Shown here in pieces: positions 52,115 to 64,000 of a stretch of 64,000 nucleotides of DNA. The position numbers and the translations under genes are program-made. Under the pieces are notes generated by a model. The model saw nothing but the letters and a program-made list of their open reading frames with translations, did not search any database and had not been told where the DNA came from. The stretch lies in assembly GCF_050624435.1 (NCBI RefSeq), contig NC_134531.1, forward strand, positions 255,330,812-255,394,811, written 5' to 3'. Positions within the stretch are counted from its first letter, which is position 1. Each line of letters opens with the position of its first letter. This DNA comes from Tenrec ecaudatus. Its lineage: Eukaryota > Chordata > Mammalia > Afrosoricida > Tenrecidae.

Positions 52115-54890
52115 ATATGAATTTTGTTTGTTTGTAAAAATATATTCAAAATATCCATCACATTAAATTAGTAATTGCAGTTTAAATTACTTAATGAAAT
52201 TTAATCATTTTGCAACTACTATTTAAATATTAAAATGAGTTTTTCAAAGTTGTACATGTAAATATATACATCAAATAAATTGAGCATTAAACAAAATTTA
52301 AAAAAAGAAAAAATAGCAAAGTGAGTGAATATATCACTAAGCAATTCAATAAAGAAGCTTGCTGAAATGTCAGAAATGTGTGAATAAGTGCTCAAATTCA
52401 TCAACAATAACATAATTGTATATAAAAGAAACAGCTGTTTTCACTTGTCAGTTTGGGCAGAATAAATAAATAATTTGAAATTGTACAGTCGAATACCATA
52501 GCATAAAGTCATCTATTATTAATAATGTAAATTGTTTGAGTCTTTTGTAAAACAGCTTCTCAGTTTATAAAATCTACTTTATGTAAACATAAATACCAAC
52601 ATATAAGAACAATTGCAGACTAATGATTATAAAACAATAGTAATGGGTATAATTTCTGGAAATACTGTGAATGTATTCATTTAGCAAAATTCATTTATTT
52701 AGTAAGATACCATATAAACACCAATAATTCCAAAATATGAAAATAATCCCATATTTTATAAATTGAAAGTGGCCAAAAGTTTTAATGGCTGTATATAATT
52801 TTCTTCAAGATTATTGATGAAACTGTTGAAGATATAGATATTTAAACATGTGTATGCACATACATGAAAGACATGAAAAGAATGTCAGTAAAAAATAAAT
52901 TGTGTACATCTTAGCATGGTGATATTTCAGAATATGTTAACTTTCTTAAAGTTTTTGTATTACTTGGACTTATTTAATATACACTTGTTCTTAAAAATAA
53001 GGAAAGTAAAATAGGCATATCTAACCTTTGGGAGCTGAAGAAGATCATTTTGGGCAAACTTCTCTGTCATCCACGAAGATGAGTCAATAAAAGCAATAAA
53101 CAAATATGCCTTCAAGGAAAAAAACTCACTGAGCACAAATAAGAAAAGTAGACACAAAATATTCACTCTTTAATACTATGTAATTAATGTTGTATTACTA
53201 AGTATATAAACTGACTCGAGTTTTAATAATTATTTTTGACCTTAAGAGTTAAATGGAAGGAGAGGAATACATTTTGATATTTTTTAGAGGAGCTAACATA
53301 AATTCTGCCCACATAAGAAAGAAGATAGGCTTTTTGATAATTTCTTTCTTCCCTGTGTCTGTCAGTCTCTGACACATCAAACAAGCAAGGCAATCAATCA
53401 GTTGGCAATATAGTGACCATAGCCATGGTCACAGCAAATATAGTTTAGCAGTGGATCTCTTTTATTACATAGAGAAGTATTTTTCTTCCAAGTTTAAACA
53501 GAGAATGATGTTTTCATCAAACATTGACAGTCTATCTAAGATGACATATAAAACAAATGGGGAAAGTTGACATAAAAAAGTTCAAATAGATAGGGATAAG
53601 AATAAAATATTACATGTATGTTACAAAGTTCAATTTATACAATTTTTCTTAGTGAATAAAGTTCTAGTTCTCTAATAAAAATTCCCCTGCATAAAATTGT
53701 CTACTTTGTTCTTAGAATTTGAAATAAAATCAGTAAGAAGTGAAGTTAATCGTATTGTTTTTAAATATAATAAGCAAAAGATGAATTTACCAGAAGCAAC
53801 ATTTGCACATTACTCTTTTTTCACTTATTAAAATGTTCTACGTAAACAAAAACCTTTCCTCACATGAGAGGCAAGTAGAAGATAATGGCCTCTACCAAGA
53901 ATATATTTCAAATCCTTTCGATTTGAAAGCAGATTAAAATAATGCATACAACAAACGCTTCCTATTTAAATTATATATCAAAGTAAAAACTCTTGCAGTT
54001 AGAAGAGGAAATCATTTGGCTTAATAGTTTGTAGCATTGGTGCTTACAATGAGACATTTAGCTACTCTGGGATGTTTCATCTTTTCAAAATAATAATGCT
54101 CTTTTTATAGCATGTTCTCATAATGAAAATCTGCTAAGTGTTGTAAAAAGAAAGTAATATACTTATAACAACATAGTCTGTGATGGTAGTAATTGACTTT
54201 ATAGTTACTAAGATTACTTACAAAATTATTTTCAGTAAGGTATATATCTTGTCTACAGCGTTCTTAGACATGATGTTATTATAAAATAAAAAGGGAACAT
54301 ATACCATATTCTCATCACCGAATCTTATTACATAAGTACAACTTTCCCCCTTCTTCCTTTTATACAATGTTTTGAAATATGAGTTTTAAAATAAATATAT
54401 AGATCATGTTCTTGAAATCAAAATATAGTTAACACACATGTATTTTCTTATATTTGTGGTGAAGTGATATTCTTATTACCTATATTTTTTCTTCCATCTG
54501 ATCATTATTTTTTATAATACTTTACCGTTGTAATTCAGAGTATATTTTCACATAAACAGTGTGAAAATGCAATTTCCTTTCACGTCTTTCCCTCTTTTTT
54601 CACTGTATCAGATCCATGTAAATTGTTATGTGAGTTCAGATTTATCCTTATTTGTAACAATCTAAGAGTTTTAGGAGAAATCAGTTCATTTGTTTTTGCA
54701 TAAATAGGCTTTAAAATTGAAGTGATTCTTATGCAAAACGATATAGAATTCAACCGATATAGAATTCAACTCGAAATGGGAGTACTTTCATATCAGCACC
54801 ACAAAATAGAAAAATTAAGAAAGGATCAACAAAAAGAAGAAAGAGTGGATTTAATTTTTTGATATGTAATGTAATATATGTTATATATGA
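52115..54890. other. Unassigned, very AT-rich, single-copy-like DNA
   Basis: 2.8 kb, the longest stretch without any recognised repeat. No RNA gene, no domain-bearing frame. Confidence 0.45.
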
Positions 54891-56087
54891 GAGGTACCAA
54901 AAAAGAAGAAAACTTCGTTGGCCGGAGCTTTCATAGTACCCATTTTTCCCTCCAGGTGAGTGTTAAGCAACTCACTCTGAGTTAGTGCACCCGGTGGGAT
55001 CATCTGGGAAGGTTCTCGCTGGAAACAGTGAATTTTTTAGTAAATGCAGTTTCGCTTGAACCTCCTTTTTTTCCCCTGATAACTGATTTAAGAGTACAGC
55101 ATGAGGCTGTGAAATTTATTCCCTGCATGGGAAAATGCTGCAGAAACCATTGTAATGTTGAACATAGCTTACAAGGGCAGAACTATAGGGGGAAATTCAA
55201 GTGTAGGAGTGGTTTTCTGGTTTCAAAAGAGATAAAATGTGGATTGATGACAAACCTCATTCTGTATGTCCATCAATTTCCCGAATGAAATGTAGACAAA
55301 ATATGTGCACTTGTGTTGAAAGAACAATGATGGCCACTGAGGAGATGGGAAATTTATCTGTACTATCATGGAGCTCAGTTTGGTGAATTTTAACAGATTT
55401 TGGAATGAGAGGGGTCACCGCAGAATTTGTACCTTGAGTTATGACTGAACAGAAAAAAGATCATCAAGTGGAAATAGGCCGTGCTTTGAAAGAACAGCTT
55501 TGAGCGACCCAGTCCATTTTTCCAAGGTCATTACTTCCAGACTCCCCCCCCCCCCTCAATGCCATTACTTGTGACAAGACATAGTGCTATTCTTAAGACC
55601 CCAAAATAAACATCAATCAAGCCAGTGGAAGACACCATCATCTCCTCATCCCCCCCAAAGCCAAGTGCAACAAAGAAGGCCTGATTTGTGGTAGACGGGG
55701 GCATTGATTTCGCCGCCCTTACAATGCACCTGCTCATACAGTCATCGCAGTGTGCCAGTTTTTGGCAAATAAACAGAATGCCTCTCTCTCTTGCCCCATG
55801 CATCTTGCTCACCTGACCTCACTCCATGTGACTTCTTTTTGCTTCTGTGAATTAAGAGGTACTTAAAAGGAAAACGATTTGACAACTTAAAAGAGGTAAA
55901 AAAAAAATGAGAGAGGTGTAGTAAGCCATACAAACAGATGAGTTTGTCAAATATTTCCAAGAATAGAAAAGAAGATTTGACAAATGTATTAAGTGTAATG
56001 GAGAGTACTTTGAAGGTAACAAGATTGTTTTTTTTAATTAAATACATAGCTTTGAAAAAAATCCACTTTTTGGGGGGTAACTCCTCA
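54891..56087 (+). mobile_element. Mariner transposon, copy 3, uninterrupted
   Basis: Most complete copy (about 1.2 kb, usual for mariner). Ends GAGGTACCAAAAAAG and, inverted, the right terminus at about 56065-56087 (GGGGGGTAACTCCTC). The transposase would cut and paste the element at TA sites. Readable remnants: the DNA-binding part GKCCRNHCNVEHSLQG in the frame 55028-55288, a decayed WF-GFK region after it, and YNAPAHT at 55720-55740, the HDNAPAHT box in which the catalytic Asp codon has become Tyr. Stops and shifts elsewhere. The 119-codon minus frame at 55742-56101 is its shadow. Confidence 0.85.
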
Positions 56088-56798
56088 TGCTTTTTTGGCA
56101 AAGGACAGATCTGAATTTATTTTGTTAATCTTCAGCATAAGCACACATAAAAAATCCACATTTTAGAGTAAATATATTCCTCAAATTGAATTCACTTGGC
56201 CTAGTTGAGTTTTGTTTTTAAAGAAGCAATTTGGTGATACCATAGGGAACCAATATTTAATACTTACTACAAACATAGAATAATCTAATACATAAACAAA
56301 AGCAGTGTTCATGCCACCTTCTCTTAATTTTGTAGACAATAATAGCTTGAAAGATGAAAGAATATGAAAAATTGATTAGATGCTGAAATGTAATATATTT
56401 TATTTAAAATGTGAGATAATCAACTTTGAAGGATAAAATATTACAACTCAGACTGGAGGCATTTATATGAAGAATAATTTTAATCATTTGAAATGAATTT
56501 ATCAGGAAGAATATAGATACTTTAAATTTAATTTTATAAAGCTTTTCTCCCCAAAGAATCTTTAATACTCGAATTTGAATTTACAAAATAGTAAGTAGTT
56601 TAAAAGTATATTATGTATAATGTTGAGTGCAGAAAGAATATGTTTCCAAATGTCAAGTTCCAGAATCCATCTAAACACATGCTACAGATATGTGATGAAA
56701 GATTTCATCACAAAAGGGATATTTGAAATATTTTTATCTTTAAATTTTGTTGTAGATTTAAAAAATCTTCAAAGGCGTTATGAAAATATGTTGCTTAG
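56088..56798. other. Unassigned AT-rich DNA
   Basis: Nothing recognised. Confidence 0.4.
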
Positions 56799-56985
56799 TA
56801 AAGCAGCAGGGAGCAAAAACGAGAAGACCTTCGACAAGATGGATTGACAGAGTGGTCGCATGTGCAGGCTCCAAACAGAACACCGTGAGGATGGAACGGG
56901 ATGGGCAGGGTTTCATTCTGCTGTATAGAGAGTCACGGTTAGTTGGCATCAAATCGTCATAACCTAACAACAAATTTAAGCCATA
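56799..56985 (+). mobile_element. RTE 3' end, truncated
   Basis: GAAGACCTTCGACAAGATGG, ATTGACAGAGTGGTCGCATG, CGTGAGGATGGAACGGGATG, CAGGGTTTCATTCTGCTGTA and CATAACCTAACAACAA are the RTE 3' end. CpGs partly kept. Confidence 0.88.
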
Positions 56986-57752
56986 TTACACAAACTTTGA
57001 AAAGAATTTGTGAAGGGTCTAAAATGTTTTACTTTATTATAAGTTTATGGATCTATATAACCCTTACCAAACACTTCCTTCAGAAAATAATCATGATTTT
57101 ATAATTATTGATTTGTGGTTAATTATTCAGGAAACTGTGAATCAATAAATATTTCTTGAATCAAATTGAACTAAATTAAATTTATTTGAATTTTTTCCTC
57201 AAGTATATTTTAAGATTATGCTTTAAATGAATCATAATTTTAAATTGTATGGTACTAATAATCAACCAACAGCATGCATTATATTATGCATATTTATGCC
57301 TCTCAACACTTCATGTGTTTTTTGCTTAAATTGATAATAATAAAGGTAAAATATAAAGGATGACAAAATTAAATAATAGATTAAGTGGAGAGGGAAGGTT
57401 GACCCAAGTAGTGTTGAGTTATAACTAAAGATCTTCTGAGAAATCCCAGCATTTTATTACTTCCTTTATAGTAGATCAATAAGGTTTACTTTATATTATA
57501 ATTTAGAGTGTTTAATCGAGTCTCAGGAAAACACAAGTACATAAATTATGACCAAATCCAAATGAATGATTGACAGTATCTGCTTGTATAAATCCAAGTT
57601 GGTTGTGATAAAATTTATTTGTTTCCATAGGACCCCTTTGAAAAATTATCTGTAGAGGATAGATAATATATTTAGTATAATATATAATATATTTAGTATA
57701 CGTTTATAGTTTAAAGTAGAAGATTTAAGCCAATCACTTTACTTCATAGGTT
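56986..57752. other. Unassigned AT-rich DNA
   Basis: Nothing recognised. Confidence 0.4.
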
Positions 57753-57912
57753 GTTGTTAGGTATCTCTAGTTGATTCCCACTCATAGCGATACCCTCTGC
57801 CCGAGTAGAACTGTCCAGTAGGGTGTTCTTAATCTTAGCCTTTTCTCCTGGGTATAAACTCATAACTCTCAATGAGCAGTTGTGCATTTAACCATTGAGT
57901 TACCATGTTTCC
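57753..57912 (-). mobile_element. AfroSINE, antisense, near full length
   Basis: TTGTTGTTAGGTATCTCTAG, TTCCCACTCATAGCGATACC, CCCGAGTAGAACTGTCCAGT, ATAAACTCATAACTCTCAAT and CATTTAACCATTGAGTTACC in order. Confidence 0.85.
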
Positions 57913-57997
57913 TATTATTTTACATCATAAAGAAATTATAATATTTATGCATTCTACCTTCAAATCGGGTCATTGAATTACAGTCCTTACCATTAAT

Positions 57998-59401
57998 CAG
58001 ACTCACCCACCCAAACATGTGTACAAAGTTTCTGCTCTTGGTAATGCAGGCTGGTTCTGACTCAGGAAATCTACGCTCTGTGTACAACAGAAGGAAGCTC
58101 GTCCAGGTTCTTCACCTTGTGGCCACTGTGGCAGCCCATCCCAGTAAGGGCACAACTCCTTTGTGCTGACCCTTTGCTTTACCAACCATGTCCTTTTCAC
58201 GAACTGGTCTTTTGAAATGACATTCCCACAATGATTGAGATAAAGTCTCACCATCATTGCTTCTTCAGGGCATTTTGGATGCACTTATTTCAATACAGAA
58301 TTGTTTGTTCTACTAGCAGTCTATAGCACCATTGATATATTGTGTCATCATATAATTAAGAAACATAGATTCTCCTAGCGTCTTATATATTCTTTGTCCA
58401 GCTTTTGTTTGTGTATGAGACTATTGAAAAGATACGATGTCTTAGGTCAGGAGTACCATTTCCCTCCAAATGACATCTTTTGTTCTTTAAAACTTTAAAG
58501 AGGTCTTGTGAACAGATGTATCAAATGCAAGACCTACTTTGACTCTTTGACTGCTACTTCTATGAACTTGGATGTAATTCTTCACAATTTCAGTCTTCTA
58601 CTCTGTTTATCAGGATATTGTCTATTAGTTCAGTCATGGGGAGTTTTGTTTGTTGTTGTTGTTGTGTCAGTAGTGGACCGATCCACTCTTTTGACTTGCA
58701 GAGGTTGAACAGAAAGCTACTATATTTCTCCCAGACACTTCTAAAGAACTATCTTCACCTTGAGAAGTCACTGACTTAGACGAAAAGTCCACTGAGTTTT
58801 GTTTTCTTTACATTGAATTGTAATCCTCACATAAGCCTGTAGTCTTTGATCCTCAGCAGTAAGTGCTTGAAGTTCTCTTTTCAGCAGACAATATTGTCTA
58901 ATCTGCATATTGTACCTTGTTAATGAGCCTTCCTCCCATTCTGATATGATAGTCTTCAGAGTTCAATTTCTCAGGTTTAATAACTCAGCATACATATTGA
59001 ATAATTTTGGTGAAAGGATCTAGCCCTGCCAAACATGTTTCTTGATTTTAAGTGATACAATATCCCCATATTCAGACCAAATGACTGCCTCTTTGTTTAT
59101 GTATTGGTTGTACATGACTACGATTAAAGGCCTAAAATTCCTTTCTTTACAATTTTGTCTATGGTCTGTTATTGTGCACTCGTTCATGTGGATTTTTATA
59201 GTCAACAAGTCAATAAAACACAAGTAAAAATCTCCCTGTACTCCCCGCTTTCAGTTCAGATCTGTGTCATGTCAACAATGATATCCCTCCTGCCATGGCC
59301 TCTTCTGAATCTGCCTTGAATTTCTGGCAGCTTCCTGTGAGAATTTAGCTAAAACAGTTTTTGAATTATCTTCAGAAAAAAATTACTTGCATGCGGTATT
59401 A
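57998..59401 (-). mobile_element. Long antisense RTE, segment 1 (3' end to RT)
   Basis: Reading on the minus strand this is the 3' third of a near full-length RTE. Visible on plus: GGCACAACTCCTTTGTGCTG, TTAAAGAGGTCTTGTGAACA, GTTAATGAGCCTTCCTCCCA, CTTCTGAATCTGCCTTGAAT. At about 58895-58915 the minus strand encodes QYAD followed by a stop, a broken YADD. Probable foreign insertion at 58632-58790. Cut by an LTR at 59402. Confidence 0.88.
58632..58790 (-). mobile_element. Unclear insertion in RTE, SINE-like
   Basis: The antisense RTE reading GGGAGTTTTGTTT...TTTTGTTTTCTTTACATTGA is separated here by about 155 bases beginning GTTTGTTGTTGTTGTTGTGT, the antisense of a SINE/RTE tail. The rest is too diverged to name. 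Confidence 0.45.
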
Positions 59402-59877
59402 TGTTAGGTTGGGTTATCTAAAGAAGCAAAATCGGTGATGTTTGTGTTTGTTGTACATAAAAAAGAGATTTATATCAATAAATGTCATACAGTTTCAGAA
59501 AGAGTTAGTCCAAACTGGTTCACAGAAGGCTTCTCCTGACTCCTGGAAGTTGCTGTGCAGGAAGCAGGATGAGTAGCTTACACAGTGAGGGGAATGGGCC
59601 AGTGGATGGGGGTGGGGGGTAATATAAATGCAGAGCTGGCTGAATGATTGTCTGTTGTCATCTCCTGAGGCAACAGGAGCTCAAGCAGCCAGATGCAAGG
59701 GTCTAGTTCTGGCAGAAGGTGAAGTACCAAAGACGATGCATCTCTGTGAAGTCTTTCTTATACAAAAAGCCACACCCAAGGAGCTACCATTAGTCTGTGA
59801 CTCCATTGACAGGCTTGGTTCTGCCTGTACACTCATGAAGGGGTGTCAAAGTGACATCCTAAGGTATTAATCACATC
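59402..59877 (-). mobile_element. Solo ERVL-like LTR inside antisense RTE
   Basis: Plus-strand start TGTTAGGTTGGGTTATCTAA, internal AAAAAGAGATTTATATCAAT and ATTGACAGGCTTGGTTCTGC as in sister copies. TATTA flanks it on both sides (59397-59401 and 59878-59882). The last two bases are TC instead of CA. Confidence 0.82.
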
Positions 59878-61500
59878 TATTAATGCGATTATTCAATGAT
59901 TTCCATATGTTGCTGGAAATGTGAACTTTCAGTGTTATATCAGTTTGTTGTAACATTTCAATTGCTATTCCATCAATTTCTGGCACCTTGTTTATTGCTA
60001 CTGTCTTCAGTGCAGCTCCGAGTTCTTTTAATACTATTGGTTTTTGATCATATGCTCTATTTGAAATGGTTGAATTTTGACTAATTCTTTTACACTTTAA
60101 GAGTTCTTTCTTTCACTTTAGATACGCTATATTCAAGACCCAATTTCACAATGTTTTCTGATACCTGATTTCCATCTTCTTTTCTTTCTTGTCTTTCAAA
60201 TAGCTCTGCGTTCTGCATGTATGTTATTCATCATGGTATCCCACAAATCATCTCTTCTTTGCTCATTAGTACGGAATGCATCAAATTTGTTCTTGGTATG
60301 ATTTCCTAATTTAGGTATGATCTACTGAAGTTTGTATTCAGTTTTGTTGTACTTGCTTAATTTTTCTTTGGCTTTGACCTGAAATCACATATAAGCGATA
60401 GATTGTTCTACAATAGGCCCTTGGCTGGCCTTGTTTTGATTTATCATATTCAACTTCACCATCATCTCTTCTCACAGATGTACCTAGCCCATTTGATTCC
60501 TGTGTAATTCACTTGATTAGCTCCACATACATAATCTTTGTTTATGTAGCTGGAAAAAGTATTTGCAATATAGAAGACACCAGTCTTACAAAATAGTATT
60601 TCAAGATCTTCAGCTTAGTGTCTATTATCCAGGCCATAAATCCAACTAATCATGCCTTTGTTTCAAAATTGTGCATTTCAATAATCAGTAATTAACATGA
60701 TACCTTGATTGCATATTTGATCAATTTAATACTAACGATGTCTCCATACTGCTTTAATTTGCTCATCACTGGCTTTAATGCTTGGTGTATAAACTTGAAG
60801 AATAGTTGTCCTTACCCTGTTTTCTTTTAGACATGTAAATACTATCCTATAACAGATATAGTATTGTGCTTCAAAATTGAAATGTTCATTTTTGATGATG
60901 ACTGTGACACCACTCAAACTGGCCATTCTCGCTGTATAAAACTCATTTGATTATTGACTTCAAAATTTTCAATATTATCTCTAAGATAGCAACATTTATT
61001 CAATGCATATAACTTGTGATGATTTTCAATTTTCCTAGATTTATGAATTGAAAGTCCCCAAAATTGAGTCACCAAAATTTTCCCATTCAAAGTTCTGATT
61101 ACTAATGAGTGTTTGCTGTTATTTTTCATTTTGAGTCCTGCCCCATCAGCAAATGAAGTTCATCTCAAAAGCTTTACTCCCTTCATATTACTATGGTTGA
61201 TTCTATTTTGCAGGGGTAGCCCTTCTTCACTCTCATTGTGAAAGCCTTCCATCATGAGGGGCTCATTTTCTGATACTGCACCAGACAACCCTTCTGCTAT
61301 TGGTAAGGGTTTCAGTGGCACATATTTCAATAGCAGACCAGTTCATCCTTCTTCTCTCTTTCCAGTCTTAGATGAAAAACCCCACTGACACTTGTCCTCT
61401 GTGGGTGATGCTGCTGGTATTTGAAGCATGGCGTAGTAGCTTCCTCCATCAGAGCAACATGCGCGCCATTGTTGTCGGATAAAGCAACTAACCAATGGGA
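59878..61500 (-). mobile_element. Long antisense RTE, segment 2 (RT to 5' leader)
   Basis: Continues through the RT start (ATTGCTATTCCATCAATTTC), the linker, the endonuclease (AGCTCCACATACATAATCTT; ATTGCATATTTGATCAATTT; CCATACTGCTTTAATTTGCT) to the leader (GAGGGGCTCATTTTCTGATA; GATGCTGCTGGTATTTGAAG). Together with 57998-59401 about 3 kb of RTE, the fullest copy of the window, but with frequent stops. Confidence 0.88.
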
Positions 61501-62579
61501 ATGCACAAAGTTTGTTTACATTAAACTCTCCAGATTTTTTTCTTTCTGAGCATATGGATTATTAAAATGCCAGGCTTAATTGCAACATAGTAGAAATGCA
61601 GGTCCAGTTTCTGGAGAAGCTATGTGTAATGTATGCTACTTTTAGAGTGAATTATAGAATATGAAATGATTCAACATATTCTCTTTTTAAGATAAGCAGA
61701 TGACGTCCATTTTGAGAATCCTAGTCCACTTGGTTTTATGAGAAACTAGTTGGAGATTTTTTCCCCTATCACTTCCCAAGTTCCTTACATTGGATATTTA
61801 ATGTAGACACCAAAAGGTTTATTTATGACATTGAAATCTTTTGTTTTTATTTTTGTAAGAAAGTTAAACTATCATGATTCAATTTTTTTATTTAACCTTC
61901 AAAATTCATAATAACATGGAGCTTTAAACAAAGTGTTTCATTTGATAGCTATTTTGTTTCTCTAAATTTGGTCAGGATTAGATAATTTTTCTAATTATTA
62001 GTTTATGAAAATGTAATTAAATTTTGAATGTAATTAAAATAAGTTAACTGCACACATTTTTTAATTCAACATGTAACTACTAATTTATGTGATGTTTTAT
62101 TTTGGCATCTTGTTTTAAGTATTATCATTATGGAATCACAAAGGAAGGGAGAAAGCGTTTACTGTTGACTCACAACACAAAATTAAAAATTCAGTCATAG
62201 GTTTCTTCAGCATTTATGACTAAAACTGGAATTCTCACAATAATTATAGTATCCTGTTTTTCATTATGGAAAGTTTCTTAAGAAATTTGTTTTTCTTGTG
62301 CACCTAGACTGTCCCTACTTATATAACATTTTTTTTTAGAATACACTCCAATCAATGTTGTCTTTGAGAGAGCCTACCATAATTACTGCAGTCATTCTAG
62401 GTTTATGGCCCTAGAAACTCTATTTGGGGTTGGTATGTGTCAGGATTAATGGAAGTGGGTATGGTTTGAGACTTTGGTTATTATCTACGAGTGAACACGC
62501 TCACTCTGTGTCCTACCGTTGGCGACCATACAAAACATTTCTTTGCGCGTGCTTATCTATTCTTGACTATTAAAACAGT
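61501..62579. other. Unassigned AT-rich DNA
   Basis: Nothing recognised. Confidence 0.4.
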
Positions 62580-62735
62580 GAGTCCATATATGTCCTTTGG
62601 TGTTTGATGGTTCACACTCAGCATAACATCCTCCAGATAAATCCCTATTAAGATTTACAGAGTCATTACTATTTATAATGCTGTGGCAGTCCACTCTGTG
62701 TGTGTACCACCATCTATTAATCTATTCATCTGACA
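62580..62735 (-). mobile_element. Ancient L1 3' fragment, antisense
   Basis: GGTTCACACTCAGCATAACA followed by TGTGTACCACCATCTATTAA and TCTATTCATCTGACATG is the antisense of an old L1 3' UTR block common to placental mammals. Confidence 0.65.
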
Positions 62736-62737
62736 TG

Positions 62738-62890
62738 TTGTCGTCAGGAGTCATCTTCTGAATTCTGACTCATAGCAATGCCAAGTGACAGGATAGAACT
62801 GCCACCTTGGGTTTCCCAGGCTGTATTTCTCTCTCCTTCCATGGCTGCCCAACTCTGTGGCTGTGCTACTATCGTTTCTTTAAATGACAT
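62738..62890 (-). mobile_element. AfroSINE, antisense
   Basis: TTGTCGTCAGGAGTCATCTT, ATTCTGACTCATAGCAATGC, CAGGATAGAACTGCCACCTT and GTTTCCCAGGCTGTATTTCT in order. Confidence 0.75.
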
Positions 62891-63105
62891 CTTCTTGACT
62901 AGGCATTATTGATTGAAGGCTTCAACCAATGTGGCTGTGTTAATCTTCCAATGTTTTCCGGCTGTATTTTACATAGAGTGGGCAAATGAAGCTCCCAGCT
63001 TACTAGAAATCCTTGAGGAAGAAGCTGAGAATGGTCAACTCAACTTAGTAGCATCCTTGGCTCAGAGCATCATGTGAATTTAGGTCACCCGAAATGGTGC
63101 AGAGC
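62891..63105. other. Unassigned DNA
   Basis: Nothing recognised. Confidence 0.3.
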
Positions 63106-63411
63106 TTGGCACTTATAGTGCATTCTATGGCCAGGTGCAGGCAAGTGGGCTCTGACTCACAGTGGCTCAGTGTGCAACAGACTGAAACACTGCCTGGTCC
63201 TACAGCATGCTCACAATTGTCACTATGTTTGAGCTCACTGTTGCTGCAACTATGTCAGTCTATCACCGTGAGGGCTTTCCTCTTTGTCACTGCCTCTCTG
63301 TTTTACCAAGCAAGATGTCCTAGACCTAGGAACATGTCCAAAGCACACGAGAGTCATTCTGTCCATCCTGTCTTACACATAGCATTCTGGCTGTACATTC
63401 CCCAAGATGGA
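63106..63411 (-). mobile_element. RTE 3' end, antisense, segment 1
   Basis: GGGCTCTGACTCACAGTGGC, ACTGAAACACTGCCTGGTCC, GTTTGAGCTCACTGTTGCTG, ACCAAGCAAGATGTCCTAGA and ATTCTGGCTGTACATTCCCC are antisense RTE 3' blocks. Interrupted by an LTR. Confidence 0.88.
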
Positions 63412-63874
63412 TGGGATAATTAGATTTTGCTTTGTTCTGTTGTCAATATGGCACCTGTTAGAAGATATTGGTGATTAGCCTGTCGATCAAGTCACAGCCT
63501 CAAGACCTCCCTTGGAGATGTGATTGTGATATATAACTTTCTAGAGGCAGGCCTCTCTCTCTCTCTTACTTGACCTTCCTGTTTGCTGGCCATCCCGATG
63601 GCTGCTTTTGTGCTACCCTGTTTCCACCAACATTGATCATTGTATCCATGTGTCTCTGAACCCACTGGTCTTTGATATTCCTGCATTCCTCATCATTGCA
63701 TGTGACTGTGTGAGTCTGAAGAGGAATTTGTGGACTCGTGCCAGACTTATAGGCTTGAATTGGACTGTGCTGACAAGTTTTCTTGATCTATAATTACTTC
63801 TTGATATAAAGCTCTTTCTTACACATCTATGAGTGTTACTGGATTTTGTTTCTCTTCTCAGTCAGACTAACACA
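63412..63874 (+). mobile_element. Solo ERVL-like LTR, sense, inside antisense RTE
   Basis: Runs TGGGATAATTAGATTTTGCT to AGTCAGACTAACACA. ATATAAAGCTCTTTCTTACA lies near the 3' end, where the related copies have the poly(A) signal. Flanks ATGGA (63407-63411) and AGAGA (63875-63879) can both come from the RTE reading ACAGA, so a decayed 5-bp duplication is likely. Confidence 0.82.
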
Positions 63875-64000
63875 AGAGATCACTTTGTTCATCTGACAGT
63901 TCATGATGTTTTCAATATTCTTTGCTAGCACTGTAATCCAAATGCACTTATTTTACCTTAGATCTTCCATATTAAATGTCCAAATTTCACATGTATATGA
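63875..64000 (-). mobile_element. RTE 3' end, antisense, segment 2, cut by window edge
   Basis: GATCACTTTGTTCATCTGAC, TTTTCAATATTCTTTGCTAG, TCTTCCATATTAAATGTCCA and TTTCACATGTATATGA continue the element and run off the window. Confidence 0.85.

Noticed and set aside
55742-56101. 119-codon minus-strand frame
   Set aside because: Antisense shadow of the mariner transposase remnant.

Overview
The window looks like a gene-poor, AT-rich stretch of a placental mammal nuclear genome. I found no convincing protein-coding exon: every open frame is short (under about 165 codons) and most of the longer ones fall inside transposons or on their opposite strand. Almost everything recognisable is interspersed repeat. 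The dominant families are (i) RTE/BovB-clade LINE copies whose 3' end reads into a CACCTAACAACAACAA tail, (ii) AfroSINE-type tRNA-derived SINEs that share that tail, and (iii) L1 elements with an unusual 3' end. RTE together with AfroSINE points to Afrotheria. A SPIN/URR1-like hAT fragment at 37541-37747 points more narrowly to a tenrec, because SPIN has been reported from tenrec but not from other afrotherians. This identification is from memory of the families, not from a search.

Layout: 1-7.1 kb is mostly single-copy sequence with two SINEs and one complete solo ERVL-like LTR (3297-3942, TSD ATTAT). 7.1-9.4 kb is one RTE copy split by an L1 3' end and by an antisense RTE fragment, each with target-site duplications. 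9.4-17 kb holds decayed L1 pieces, RTE and SINE fragments, an RTE-derived inverted repeat, a perfect 42-bp-arm palindrome and simple repeats. 17.7-18.3, 23.8-24.3 and 27.8-28.3 kb carry three class-I-like LTRs on the minus strand. 19.8 kb has a full-length 5S rRNA retropseudogene with a 15-bp TSD. 20.1-21.2, 29.3-31.4 and 54.9-56.1 kb carry three copies of one mariner family; the middle copy is broken by two separate solo LTRs. 24.3-26.4 kb is a long RTE copy that still shows the YADD motif.

31.6-37.5 kb is an almost complete L1 in minus orientation (3' UTR, deleted ORF2, ORF1, 5' UTR with a YY1-like site), abutting the SPIN fragment. 37.7-45 kb mixes two L1 3' UTR lineages with RTE and AfroSINE copies. 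45-55 kb is mostly single-copy AT-rich DNA with one RTE/SINE cluster (47.9-49.2 kb), a MIR and one solo LTR. 57.7-61.5 kb is a near full-length antisense RTE split by an LTR, and the window ends inside another antisense RTE split by an LTR.

No genes act together here. The story is the order of insertions: RTE and mariner are mostly the hosts, while ERVL-like LTRs, AfroSINEs and truncated L1s are the later arrivals, as shown by target-site duplications that I could read by eye. I found no CRISPR, operon, phage or other organised system, and no evidence for an undescribed functional system.
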